Source: CAYJBH01 sp964369965 (lineage in GTDB: Bacteria > Bacillota > Clostridia > Oscillospirales > Ruminococcaceae). From it: a stretch of DNA of 27,319 nt. The position numbers and the translations under genes are program-made. Within the stretch, counting starts at the first letter, position 1, and each line of letters begins with the position of its first letter. The stretch is taken from NCBI GenBank assembly GCA_964369965.1, contig CAYJGF010000027.1, forward strand, positions 1 to 27,319. Reading direction: 5' to 3'. This document shows, in pieces, positions 8,333-16,171 of this stretch. The notes beneath the pieces are model-generated. The model worked only from the letters and a program-made list of their open reading frames with translations. It had not been told where the DNA came from and searched no databases.

Positions 8333-9579
8333 ATTACTTCCTTATTAATCACAACCGCCCCCACCTTTATTATGCGCTGGTCGGTTATCTCTAAAACGGT
8401 ATATTCAAAATAATCGTCACTAAATTCGTGCCCCTGCTGTGGCAAAAAGCCCAAGCGGTCGAGCAGATAGGCGGCAATGGTCACATCGTCCTGACCTTTT
8501 GGGAATTTTATATCACACAGGTTAAAAAGCTCAACGAGTGGCACATCGCCTGCCATGGTCATGTATCCGTTTTTGTGGGTTTTGATCTCACGCAGGACCT
8601 CGTCGTGCTCGTCCCAAATCTCGCCGACCAGCTCCTCCAAAACGTCCTCAAGCGTCACTATCCCCTCGGTGCCGCCAAAGCTGTCCACCACCACCGCGAT
8701 ATGCGTTTTCTCTTTATCGAGCAGGCGAATAAGCTCCAAAAGCGGCATTTTCGGTGGCACATATATAGGTTTTTGCATCATGGCATAGACATCGAAATGC
8801 TCCCCACCGAGCAGGGCGGAATAAAAATCCTTTTGGTTGACAATGCCGACAATCTCGTCGATGGATTTTTCATAGACCGGCAGACGGGAAAAACGCTCGT
8901 CTAAAAAGACGTTTTTAAACTCCTCCGCATCGGCGTTTGTCGGCAGTGCGATGATATCGACGCGGTGGGTAATGATATCACCGGCGCACCGCTCGGAAAA
9001 CTGCAACGCGGACTGTAGCAATTCCGACTGCTGCTCCTCAATAACGCCCTCGTCCTCAATCTCCTCGATGATGACACGCAGCTCTTCCTCCGTCATGGTG
9101 CTCTTTTTGCCGTCGCGGCGTACCATCATGGCGGAGAGTTTGCGCAGTGCCATAAGTATGACTATGATGGGGAAGAATACAATGCGCAGGACGACAAGCA
9201 CCGGCGAGGCAATTTTTAACAGTGCCTCCGGCGACTCGTTGGCAAAACTTTTCGGCATAACCTCACCGAAAACTATCACAACACAGGTAACCACAAGCGT
9301 CGCAATACCAACACCGGACATGCCGAAAAGGTCGGTGAATATAACGGTGGTGAGCGAGGCGGTAAGCGTGTTGACGATGTTGTTGCCGACCAAGAGGGCG
9401 ATGAGGGTGCGGTCGTAGCTTTCGATAAGCCGTATAGCGCGAGCGGACGCGCGGTTGCCGTCCTCCTGCTCCACCTTGAGCTTTATCCGTGACGAGGCGG
9501 TAAGCGCCGTTTCGGACGAGGAAAAAAATGCCGATAGCAAAATTAATATTATCAGTATCGGTAATAAAGCGGTAGCGAT
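8329..9579 (-). CDS. CNNM/CorC (hemolysin-family) transporter with DUF21, CBS pair and CorC_HlyC domain
   Basis: The protein has an N-terminal DUF21 membrane domain (about three to four membrane spans, within about the first 140 residues), two CBS domains (THRVDIIALPTNADAEEF onward; MQKPIYVPPKMPLLELIRLL onward) and a C-terminal CorC_HlyC domain (EFSDDYFEYTVLEI). Relatives are Mg2+/Na+ exchangers or divalent-cation resistance proteins. The first standard start codon in frame is TTG at 9540 (403 residues). That would cut off the beginning of the first membrane helix and has no Shine-Dalgarno site. The frame stays open upstream and encodes IATALLPILIILI before the conserved LLSAFFSSSETALTA. A perfect AGGAGG (9590-9585) sits 5 nt before an ATC codon at 9579, so I place the start at ATC, giving 416 residues. 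The function is secure; the start is inferred. Confidence 0.88.
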   Translation of the reverse strand: MATALLPILIILILLSAFFSSSETALTASSRIKLKVEQEDGNRASARAIRLIESYDRTLIALLVGNNIVNTLTASLTTVIFTDLFGMSGVGIATLVVTCVVIVFGEVMPKSFANESPEALLKIASPVLVVLRIVFFPIIVILMALRKLSAMMVRRDGKKSTMTEEELRVIIEEIEDEGVIEEQQSELLQSALQFSERCAGDIITHRVDIIALPTNADAEEFKNVFLDERFSRLPVYEKSIDEIVGIVNQKDFYSALLGGEHFDVYAMMQKPIYVPPKMPLLELIRLLDKEKTHIAVVVDSFGGTEGIVTLEDVLEELVGEIWDEHDEVLREIKTHKNGYMTMAGDVPLVELFNLCDIKFPKGQDDVTIAAYLLDRLGFLPQQGHEFSDDYFEYTVLEITDQRIIKVGAVVINKEVI

Positions 9580-9584
9580 GAGTG

Positions 9585-9590
9585 CCTCCT
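9585..9590 (-). promoter_or_regulatory. Shine-Dalgarno site pointing to an ATC start of the CNNM gene
   Basis: AGGAGG reads on the minus strand at 9590-9585. The in-frame codons after a 5-nt spacer are ATC GCT ACC GCT. No ATG, GTG or TTG occurs in this frame until TTG at 9540, 44 nt after the site. This placement decides the start of the gene at 8329-9579. Confidence 0.6.
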
Positions 9591-9617
9591 TTTTTTGGTT
9601 TGTGGTGAGAGAGGGGC

Positions 9618-9665
9618 GTTTAGACTAATGACTAATAGTGAATGGTGAAGGACTGTTTAGACTAA
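9618..9665. repeat. 11-bp direct repeat in the rnc/CNNM spacer
   Basis: GTTTAGACTAA occurs at 9618-9628 and again at 9655-9665. The second copy overlaps a weak hairpin, TTTAGA (9656-9661) with TCTAAA (9667-9672). The 97-bp spacer (9580-9676) is the longest gap in the lower half of the minus-strand block and could hold a promoter for the CNNM-tatD-femX genes, but I see no convincing -35/-10 pair. Confidence 0.4.
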
Positions 9666-9676
9666 ATCTAAATATC

Positions 9677-10345
9677 TCACCTCTTAACCTCGTCCAGCCC
9701 CTGTCTTGCCGCCTGTTGTTGGGCGGCTTTTTTACTGCCTGCTTTGCCGGTGCCGAGTGTTTTGCCGTTTAGGGTGACCTCCACTTCAAATGTCTTGTCG
9801 TGGTCCGGGCCGTCCTCTCGCAAAACGGTGTAGATCAGTGGGTGGTCATAATGTTTTTGCACATACTCCTGCAAACGTGTCTTGTAGTCGTCCTGCCGGT
9901 CTACACTCGATATATACTTGGATAAAAGGGCATCGGCACATTCCATGCCACCATCCAAAAACAGCGCACCGAGAAGCGCCTCGAAAGCATCGGCGAGTAT
10001 TGAGGGTCGATGTTCACCGCCACCGGCGCGCTCCCCTTTGCCGAGCAGTAAGAATTTACCGAGACCGAGTGAGCGCGCCATGGTGCAAAGGCTCTCCTCA
10101 CAGACAAGCCCTGCCCTTATTCGGGTAAGCTCCCCCTCCGGCAGTTTTTTATGCTCGCCGTATAGCCGACGTGAGATACACAGTGACAGCACGCTGTCGC
10201 CCAAAAATTCCAGTCGCTCGTTGCTCCCGATCGCCCCTTTTGACTCGTTGGCATAGCTGGAGTGCGTCAAGGCAGTCTTCAACAACTCCTTGTCGCGAAA
10301 CTCGTAGCCTATCCTTTTCTGTAGCTCCTCCAAATCAGCCCCCAT
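9677..10345 (-). CDS. rnc: Ribonuclease III
   Basis: RNase III cleaves double-stranded RNA in rRNA precursors and structured mRNAs. The 222-residue product has the signature NERLEFLGDSVLSL (about residues 42-55), with the catalytic Glu/Asp region, LADAFEALLGALFLDGG (second acidic cluster), and a C-terminal double-stranded RNA-binding domain ending GKAGSKKAAQQQAARQGL. The ATG at 10345 is preferred to the TTG at 10348. Neither has a clear Shine-Dalgarno site, and the plsX stop is only 9 bp upstream, so translation probably depends on coupling. The frequent plsX-acpP-rnc order lacks acpP here, and smc/ftsY do not follow. Confidence 0.95.
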   Translation of the reverse strand: MGADLEELQKRIGYEFRDKELLKTALTHSSYANESKGAIGSNERLEFLGDSVLSLCISRRLYGEHKKLPEGELTRIRAGLVCEESLCTMARSLGLGKFLLLGKGERAGGGEHRPSILADAFEALLGALFLDGGMECADALLSKYISSVDRQDDYKTRLQEYVQKHYDHPLIYTVLREDGPDHDKTFEVEVTLNGKTLGTGKAGSKKAAQQQAARQGLDEVKR

Positions 10346-10354
10346 CAATGTTAA

Positions 10355-11353
10355 TTATTCGGTATCGGCAGAGGAGGCAAGCCCCTCCTCAATGTGCCTG
10401 CATATATCCGCCTCGGCGGCGGCGAGTGCCTGACGCACCGCGTTCATGATAGCTTTAGCGTCGGACGAGCCGTGCGCCTTTATGACCGGCTTTGTTATGC
10501 CGAGGAGCGGCGAGCCGCCTATTTCGGACGGGTCAAGTTTTGCCTTGAACTCCTTAAAACCATCCTTCAGCATCAGCGCCGCCATCTTGGTTTTAAAGCT
10601 CTTAAACAGCATCTCTTTGAGGGATACGGTCATCATCTTGGCGACACCCTCGGCGGTTTTGAGCAGTATATTGCCGGAAAAACCGTCGGTGATAATCACG
10701 TCGACACCGCCGACAAACACCGTCTTTGCCTCGGCAAAACCGACATAGTTCATGTCGCTCGCGCGCAGTAACTTCGCCGCCTCCTGCTCCAGCTCACGTC
10801 CCTTGCTCTCCTCCGTACCGTTGCAAAGTATCGCTATGCGCGGATTTTTGACCCCCATGACCCCTTTGGCGAACGCGTCGCCCATCCTTGCAAACTGCAA
10901 AAACATCTCCTTGCGACACTCGGTATTCGCGCCGGTGTCGACCAGCAAAATATTGTTCTCCACCCCGGGGAGCACCGTGCCGATAGCGCCGCGCTTGACC
11001 CCTTTAATCCGCTTGACAATCAGCGTCGCGCCGACCAGCACACCGCCGGTCGAGCCTGCCGAGACAAGGCAGTCCCCCCGTCCCTCTTTCAGTTCGTTCA
11101 TCGCGACATAGAGCGAGGTGGTTTTGCGCTTGACGATGGTGGACGGGTCCTCACATATGTCAAACTCGTCTTCGGCGTCAACAAGATCGATGCCGTCAAG
11201 GTCGAGCGACAGCCGCGCTGCGCATTCCTTGACCTTTTCGATGTTGCCGCAAAGGGTAATGTCGGCACCGTATGCCTTTTTTGCCATGACAGCGCCCTGC
11301 ACCACGCAGTCCGGCGCGTGGTCCCCTCCAAAAGCGTCTAAAATAACCCTCAT
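10355..11353 (-). CDS. plsX: Phosphate acyltransferase PlsX
   Basis: PlsX converts acyl-ACP to acyl-phosphate, the substrate of PlsY, at the start of phospholipid synthesis; it is a peripheral membrane enzyme. The 332-residue product begins MRVILDAFGGDHAPD, the family's N-terminal signature. It contains SAGSTGGVLVGAT, VDTGAN, and VDVIITDGFSGNILLKTAEG followed by IGGSPLLG. Length is typical. AAGGAGAAAAT precedes the ATG. It lies 16 bp after ecfT and 9 bp before rnc. acpP, which often sits directly downstream, is not in this window. Confidence 0.96.
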   Translation of the reverse strand: MRVILDAFGGDHAPDCVVQGAVMAKKAYGADITLCGNIEKVKECAARLSLDLDGIDLVDAEDEFDICEDPSTIVKRKTTSLYVAMNELKEGRGDCLVSAGSTGGVLVGATLIVKRIKGVKRGAIGTVLPGVENNILLVDTGANTECRKEMFLQFARMGDAFAKGVMGVKNPRIAILCNGTEESKGRELEQEAAKLLRASDMNYVGFAEAKTVFVGGVDVIITDGFSGNILLKTAEGVAKMMTVSLKEMLFKSFKTKMAALMLKDGFKEFKAKLDPSEIGGSPLLGITKPVIKAHGSSDAKAIMNAVRQALAAAEADICRHIEEGLASSADTE

Positions 11354-11369
11354 ATTTTCTCCTTTTTTA

Positions 11370-12194
11370 CTATATTATATACTGTAATGCGTAACTATAT
11401 ATCATGCCGGAAAAGGCGATGAGCACAAAATACAGCGCCATTGAAATAGCGAGCACGCCGTCTTTGACGGTAAAATGCATACGGTGCAACCGTGTGCGAC
11501 CTTTGCCACCGTTATAACAGCGACATTCCATCGCCATGGCGAGCTCGTCCGCGCGGCGAAATGCCGAGACAAAGAGCGGTATCAGTATCGGTATCATGGC
11601 GCGCACTCGGGTGGCGATGCTCCCCTCCTCAAAACGTGCACCACGCGCCTTTTGGGCGGTGATGATCTTGTCCGTTTCGTCCAAAAGGGTCGGGATAAAG
11701 CGCAGTGCGATGGTCATCATCATGGCGAGCTCGTGCACCGGCAGGCGAATGAGCTTTAAAGGGGAGAGCACCGACTCTATCGCCGCGGTGAGCTGTATCG
11801 GCGAGGTGGTGTAGGTCAACAACGACGAGCCGATGATCAAAAGACCGATCCTCACCGCCATCAACAGCGCAAAACCCAGCCCCTCATAGGTCAGCGATAC
11901 GCCAAAGACGGTGAATATCGCGGTGCCGGGGATAAAAAAACCGTTGAGCACAAAGGTGAAGATAAGGATAGGTGCAATAGGTTTTAAACTTTTTAGCACC
12001 AATTTAAAGGGGACGCAGGATATTTTATATGCCAATAAAATGAGGACAAACGCTAAAAACGCGCCGAGTGGGTTGGAGTTGATAAAGAGGACAACGGCAT
12101 ATCCGACCGTCAACAGCAACTTAAGCCGAGGGTCGGCACGGTGTAAAACCGATTCCCCCGGCAGATGTTGACCTATTGTAATGTCCTTTAGCAA
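11370..12194 (-). CDS. ecfT: ECF transporter transmembrane component EcfT
   Basis: EcfT is the membrane scaffold that couples the EcfA1/EcfA2 ATPases to interchangeable substrate-binding S components for vitamins and metals. The 274-residue product has about five to six membrane spans. It also has the two X-R-X coupling motifs, in AQKARGARFEEG and AMECRCYNGGKGRTR, on the cytoplasmic helices that contact the ATPases. The start is TTG at 12194 with GGAG 7 nt upstream; the product begins MLKDITIGQHLPGESVLHR, typical of the family. No S component is adjacent, so this is a shared (group II) core that would serve S subunits encoded elsewhere. Confidence 0.95.
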   Translation of the reverse strand: MLKDITIGQHLPGESVLHRADPRLKLLLTVGYAVVLFINSNPLGAFLAFVLILLAYKISCVPFKLVLKSLKPIAPILIFTFVLNGFFIPGTAIFTVFGVSLTYEGLGFALLMAVRIGLLIIGSSLLTYTTSPIQLTAAIESVLSPLKLIRLPVHELAMMMTIALRFIPTLLDETDKIITAQKARGARFEEGSIATRVRAMIPILIPLFVSAFRRADELAMAMECRCYNGGKGRTRLHRMHFTVKDGVLAISMALYFVLIAFSGMIYSYALQYII

Positions 12195-12213
12195 TTTATT
12201 TCTCCGTATAAAT

Positions 12214-12233
12214 TTGTGTTGTAGGGGCGGATT
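12214..12233. repeat. Short TGTAGGGGCG intergenic motif
   Basis: The spacer between ecfA2 and ecfT contains TGTAGGGGCG. The edge element at 5-174 has a related outer arm (TGTAGG then a G-run) and 25485 carries TGTAGGGC. It may be a half-site or relic of the same repeat family. The match is short and could be chance. Confidence 0.2.
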
Positions 12234-13079
12234 CTATATTTTCAGCTTTTCCATGAGCCTCTGTGCCGCATATTCTATTGTATACACATCGGTGGAAATG
12301 TCAATACCGGATTGTTTTAGTTTTAAAAACAACGTCGTAACCTCCGGCACCGATAATCGCAGGTCGGCGAGCTCCTGTGAGCGCGCGAAGATGTTCGGGA
12401 TGGTGTCATAAAATTTGATCTGCCCATCGTACAGCACCATGACCTTTTCGGCATACTCCGCGATGTCGTCCATGGAGTGGGAGATAAGTATCACGGTGGA
12501 GCCGGTCTCGTTGCGGTAGCCTTTTAGCAGTGTGAGCAGGCTCTCCCGTCCGGCAGGGTCGAGGCCGGCAACCGGCTCATCCAATATTAAAACGCCGGGT
12601 CGCATGGAGAGCACTCCGGCGATGGCGACACGCCTTTTTTGACCGCCCGACAACTCAAACGGACTTTTTAAAAGCAGTTCCTCATCGAGACCCATCGCCT
12701 CGGCGGCATGGCGGACACTCTCGTCAATCTCGTCGACCGACAGCCCCATGTTTTTAGGTCCAAAGGCGATGTCCTCATACACCGTCTCACCGAAAAGCTG
12801 ATGTTCCGGCATCTGAAAGCATATACCTATCTTAAAACGCAGGGCGCGGTCAATTTTTTGCCCTGTGCCGTACTGCGCGCCGTCCAGCGATATAACACCG
12901 CCATCCGCCTTTTTCAATCCTCCGATTAGCGAGACAAGTGTCGATTTGCCACTGCCGGTCGCACCGATAAGCCCCACAAAGGAGCCGTTTTCTATCTCAA
13001 AACTTATGTCCTTTAACACCTCGTTCACTCCGAGGAGGGGCGAGCGGTAGGCAAAGGTCAGATTTTCCACCTTTAACAT
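12234..13079 (-). CDS. ecfA2: ECF transporter ATPase EcfA2
   Basis: This is one of the two ABC ATPases that power ECF vitamin/metal importers. The 281-residue product has Walker A GATGSGKST (39-47), the signature LSGGQKRRVAIAGVLSMRP, Walker B VLILDEP followed by the D-loop, and an H-loop in ILISHSMDD. Its C-terminal segment is the EcfA-type extension that mediates dimer contacts. The ATG at 13079 overlaps the ecfA1 end by 7 bp (ATGTTAA), so the two are coupled. It resembles the second ATPase of the firmicute ecfA1-ecfA2-ecfT order. Confidence 0.95.
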   Translation of the reverse strand: MLKVENLTFAYRSPLLGVNEVLKDISFEIENGSFVGLIGATGSGKSTLVSLIGGLKKADGGVISLDGAQYGTGQKIDRALRFKIGICFQMPEHQLFGETVYEDIAFGPKNMGLSVDEIDESVRHAAEAMGLDEELLLKSPFELSGGQKRRVAIAGVLSMRPGVLILDEPVAGLDPAGRESLLTLLKGYRNETGSTVILISHSMDDIAEYAEKVMVLYDGQIKFYDTIPNIFARSQELADLRLSVPEVTTLFLKLKQSGIDISTDVYTIEYAAQRLMEKLKI

Positions 13080-13912
13080 GGCGAGTCTCCCTTGTTTTTA
13101 AGCAGGGGGGCGAGGACGTCCAACGCCTGCTCCACCGTCAGTGTATCGTCCGGTAGCGGTATGCCACCGTCGCGCAGTCGGTCGAACAGTGTCTTAATGG
13201 CAGGGGGGCGTAGGCTGTACCTTTTAAGTCGCTCGTTGTCGGAGAAAACCTCGCTCGGTGTCCCCTCCAGTACCTTTTTGCCCTGTGACATTATCACCAC
13301 GCGGTCGGCGGTCATCGCCTCCTCCATATAGTGGGTGATGTGAATAACCGTTATGCCGAGCTCCTGTCCAAGGCGGTGCGCGACCGACAGCACCGACGCG
13401 CGACCGTTCGGGTCCAGCATGGCGGTGGACTCGTCCAAAACGAGGTATTTCGGGCGCATGGCGAGCACTCCTGCGATGGCGACACGCTGTTTTTGACCGC
13501 CGGATAGCTTGTGCGGCTCACTCCTTGCGAAGCGTGTTATGTCGGTCATCTCCATCGCCTCGTCCACGCGGCGGCGTATCTCGTCCGGCGGTATACCGAG
13601 GTTCTCCGGCGCAAAAGCGACATCCTCCTCCACTATGGTGGCGACAATCTGGTTGTCCGGATTTTGAAAGACCATGCCGACCCGACGTCGTATATCAAGC
13701 AAATTGTCGGCATCACTCGTCAATAATTCGTCCACCGTCACCGTTCCATCGGACGGGACGAGCAGTGCACACAGCATCTTCGCGAGGGTGGACTTGCCAC
13801 TGCCGTTCGCGCCGAGGATACACAGAACCTCTCCCTCGTGTATGTCGAGCGACATTCCATCAAGAGCCTCTGTCTCACCGTAGCTATAACTTACATTTTC
13901 AATCTTTATCAA
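13073..13912 (-). CDS. ecfA1: ECF transporter ATPase EcfA1
   Basis: This is the partner ABC ATPase of EcfA2. The 279-residue product has Walker A GANGSGKST (34-42), a Q-loop in FQNPDNQ, the signature LSGGQKQRVAIAGVLAMRP, Walker B YLVLDESTAMLDP and an H-loop in VIHITHYMEEA. The D/Q-rich FQNPDNQIVAT segment is characteristic of EcfA1. The start is TTG at 13912 with AGGA 8 nt upstream; no in-frame ATG precedes the conserved MIKIENVSYSY. It lies 9 bp after the methyltransferase gene. Confidence 0.95.
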   Translation of the reverse strand: MIKIENVSYSYGETEALDGMSLDIHEGEVLCILGANGSGKSTLAKMLCALLVPSDGTVTVDELLTSDADNLLDIRRRVGMVFQNPDNQIVATIVEEDVAFAPENLGIPPDEIRRRVDEAMEMTDITRFARSEPHKLSGGQKQRVAIAGVLAMRPKYLVLDESTAMLDPNGRASVLSVAHRLGQELGITVIHITHYMEEAMTADRVVIMSQGKKVLEGTPSEVFSDNERLKRYSLRPPAIKTLFDRLRDGGIPLPDDTLTVEQALDVLAPLLKNKGDSPC

Positions 13913-13921
13913 TCTTGTTTC

Positions 13922-14782
13922 CTATTTTTCAAACGTTGCAATCGCACTGCCACCACACGGCAAAACCATGTTTGTCCCGGAAATATTTAACCCTATTTCG
14001 TCCGATTGGACGTATGTCCCTGATTTATCGCAATATCTGTTTATCAGCATCGCCGAGACCGCCGGTGATATGCCGGAGGTGTAGCCGTTGACCACCAAAA
14101 ATAGCGGATTGTCCGACAGTAATGCCAGTGCATTTTTAATCAGCGGTGCAAGCTCCTTTTCCAACTGCCAGACCTCGCCGGAGGGGCCTCTGCCATAGCT
14201 CGGGGGGTCCATTATAATACCGTCATAACGGTTGCCGCGCCGTTGTTCGCGTAGCAAAAAGGCGGCGGCATCGTCCACCAACCAGCGACAGGGATGTTTG
14301 TCAAAACCACTCAGGGCGACATTCTCCCTCGCCCACGTCACCATGCCTTTGGAGGCGTCGACATGCACAAGCGAGGCGTTGGCGGCAAGGCAGGCGAGCG
14401 TCGCTGCACCGGTGTAGCCAAAGAGGTTGAGTATCTTCGCGTCGGGGCGGTTTTGGAGTTGCTCGGTATAAAAATCCCAGTTGACCGCCTGCTCGGGGAA
14501 AAGCCCGGTGTGTTTGAAGCCGGTCGGTGAGATGACGAACTTTAGGTTTTTATAGCCTATCTGCCAACGGGTCGGCACATTTGCTTTATAGTCCCACCGA
14601 CCGCCGCCGGAGGAGGAGCGATGATAGACCGCGTGCGCCTTTTTCCATAATTGTGGCGCGTACGGCTCACCGATGGCGACCGGGTCGGGGCGGCTGAGCA
14701 GGTAATCACCCCACCTCTCCAACCGTCGACCGTCCCCGACGTCCAGCAGTTCGTATTCACTCCAGTTTGTTGCAACCCTCAT
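13922..14782 (-). CDS. Class I SAM-dependent methyltransferase (RlmI-like)
   Basis: The 286-residue product has an N-terminal beta-rich part without a recognisable PUA domain, then a Rossmann methyltransferase domain. The SAM-binding motif I is ILNLFGYTGAATL, motif II is VHVDASKGM, and MDPPSYGRG is the motif IV catalytic loop. GLFPEQAVNWDFY is typical of the RlmI/RlmL relatives that methylate 23S rRNA cytosine or guanine. RNA is the likely substrate, but the base is unknown. No PC motif of m5C methyltransferases is obvious, so the RlmI assignment is tentative. It lies 3 bp after glmM and 9 bp before ecfA1, without functional ties to either. Confidence 0.82.
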   Translation of the reverse strand: MRVATNWSEYELLDVGDGRRLERWGDYLLSRPDPVAIGEPYAPQLWKKAHAVYHRSSSGGGRWDYKANVPTRWQIGYKNLKFVISPTGFKHTGLFPEQAVNWDFYTEQLQNRPDAKILNLFGYTGAATLACLAANASLVHVDASKGMVTWARENVALSGFDKHPCRWLVDDAAAFLLREQRRGNRYDGIIMDPPSYGRGPSGEVWQLEKELAPLIKNALALLSDNPLFLVVNGYTSGISPAVSAMLINRYCDKSGTYVQSDEIGLNISGTNMVLPCGGSAIATFEK

Positions 14783-14785
14783 GCC

Positions 14786-16153
14786 CTACTGCTCGTACTT
14801 CGCAAGGCGTTCGGTGATCTTTTTGGTGATAAGATTTGCCACGATTTCAATGCGCTCCGGCTCTTTGCCCTCCACCATCACGCGGATAAGCGGTTCTGTG
14901 CCGGACAGGCGCACCAACACGCGCCCCTCGCCCATCAATGCCTGTTGTTGTGCCTCGATAAAGCCCTCAATATATTCGTCGGTGCGGTAGCGATCCTTGC
15001 CGACCGCGGACACACGCAGGTTTTTGATAACCTGTGGGAACTTGTCATAGACCTGAGTTATTTCGCTCGCGGTGCGGTGGGTGCCGGCGAGAAGTTGAAG
15101 CAGTTTTGCGGCGGTCAACTGACCGTCACCGGTGGTGGAATGTTTGAGCAGGATAAGATGTCCGCTCTGTTCACCGCCGATGTCAAACCCCTCTTCGCGC
15201 ATGTTCTCCAGTACATACCTATCACCAACCGCGGTGGTGGAGCAGGTTATGCCGATGGACTTCATATACTGCATAAAGCCGAGGTTGGACATGACCGTCA
15301 CCACGACGGTATTTTGGGTTAGCTCGCCGCGCTCTTTCATGTCGGTCGCAAGGGCGGCTATAATGCGGTCGCCGTCCAGCTCGTTGCCCTTTTCGTCGAT
15401 ACAAAGGCATCTGTCGGCATCGCCGTCAAACGCGACACCGATGTCATAACCGCCTTTTAAAACCTTTTCGCGCAACGACTCAAGGTGGGTGGAACCGCAG
15501 TCTTTGTTGATGTTTACGCCGTCCGGCGCATCGCCGATGATGTCAAACTTGACACCGAGACGCTCAAAGAGCAACGGCGCGGTGTGGCTGGCGGCGCCGT
15601 TCGCGCAGTCCAACAGGACATTTATCCCCTCAATTTTGCCGTCGATAGCGGCGGTTATGTGCTCGATATAGTCCTCAACACCATTCTCACAATAGGTTAT
15701 GCGACCGGTCTCATCCCCTGCCGCCATCTCGATACTCGCCTGTTTTTGTGGATCCAGAATATAACTTTCTATCTCAAACTCCACCTCGTCCGGCAGTTTG
15801 TAGCCGTCGTGGTTGAACACCTTGATGCCGTTAAACTCGGCAGGGTTGTGCGATGCCGAAATGACAAAACCGGCGCTCGCATGATATTTTTGAGTCAACA
15901 GCGCGACGGCAGGGGTCGGCAGAACGCCGAGTAACAGCACATCACACCCGACCGAGCAGATACCGCAGGCGAGTGCGGACTGCAACATATCGCCGCTTAT
16001 ACGAGTGTCGCACCCGATGACATAGAGCGGCTTCTCCTTTGAGGTTTTGGACAGCACCGAGGCGGTCGCGCGACCTATCTTCATTGCGAGTTCCGGCGAA
16101 AGCTCCGACACCGCAATACCTCTAACACCGTCTGTTCCGAATAATTTACCCAT
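14786..16153 (-). CDS. glmM: Phosphoglucosamine mutase
   Basis: GlmM interconverts glucosamine-6-phosphate and glucosamine-1-phosphate on the route to UDP-GlcNAc and peptidoglycan. The 455-residue product begins MGKLFGTDGVRG. The phosphoserine loop is ISASHNP (Ser101), the Mg2+ loop is DGDADR (243-248), the sugar loop is GGEQSGHLI, and the phosphate-binding loop is RLSGTEPLIRVMVEG near the C terminus. Length matches the family. AAGGAG lies upstream of the ATG. It is 18 bp downstream of ruvB and 3 bp from the next gene, so it is part of the same operon. Confidence 0.97.
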   Translation of the reverse strand: MGKLFGTDGVRGIAVSELSPELAMKIGRATASVLSKTSKEKPLYVIGCDTRISGDMLQSALACGICSVGCDVLLLGVLPTPAVALLTQKYHASAGFVISASHNPAEFNGIKVFNHDGYKLPDEVEFEIESYILDPQKQASIEMAAGDETGRITYCENGVEDYIEHITAAIDGKIEGINVLLDCANGAASHTAPLLFERLGVKFDIIGDAPDGVNINKDCGSTHLESLREKVLKGGYDIGVAFDGDADRCLCIDEKGNELDGDRIIAALATDMKERGELTQNTVVVTVMSNLGFMQYMKSIGITCSTTAVGDRYVLENMREEGFDIGGEQSGHLILLKHSTTGDGQLTAAKLLQLLAGTHRTASEITQVYDKFPQVIKNLRVSAVGKDRYRTDEYIEGFIEAQQQALMGEGRVLVRLSGTEPLIRVMVEGKEPERIEIVANLITKKITERLAKYEQ

Positions 16154-16171
16154 TCTATTCTCCTTAATATT

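Noticed and set aside
14651..15322. 223-codon plus-strand open frame
   Set aside because: It lies wholly opposite the rRNA-methyltransferase-like gene and glmM, has no ribosome site and no family features.
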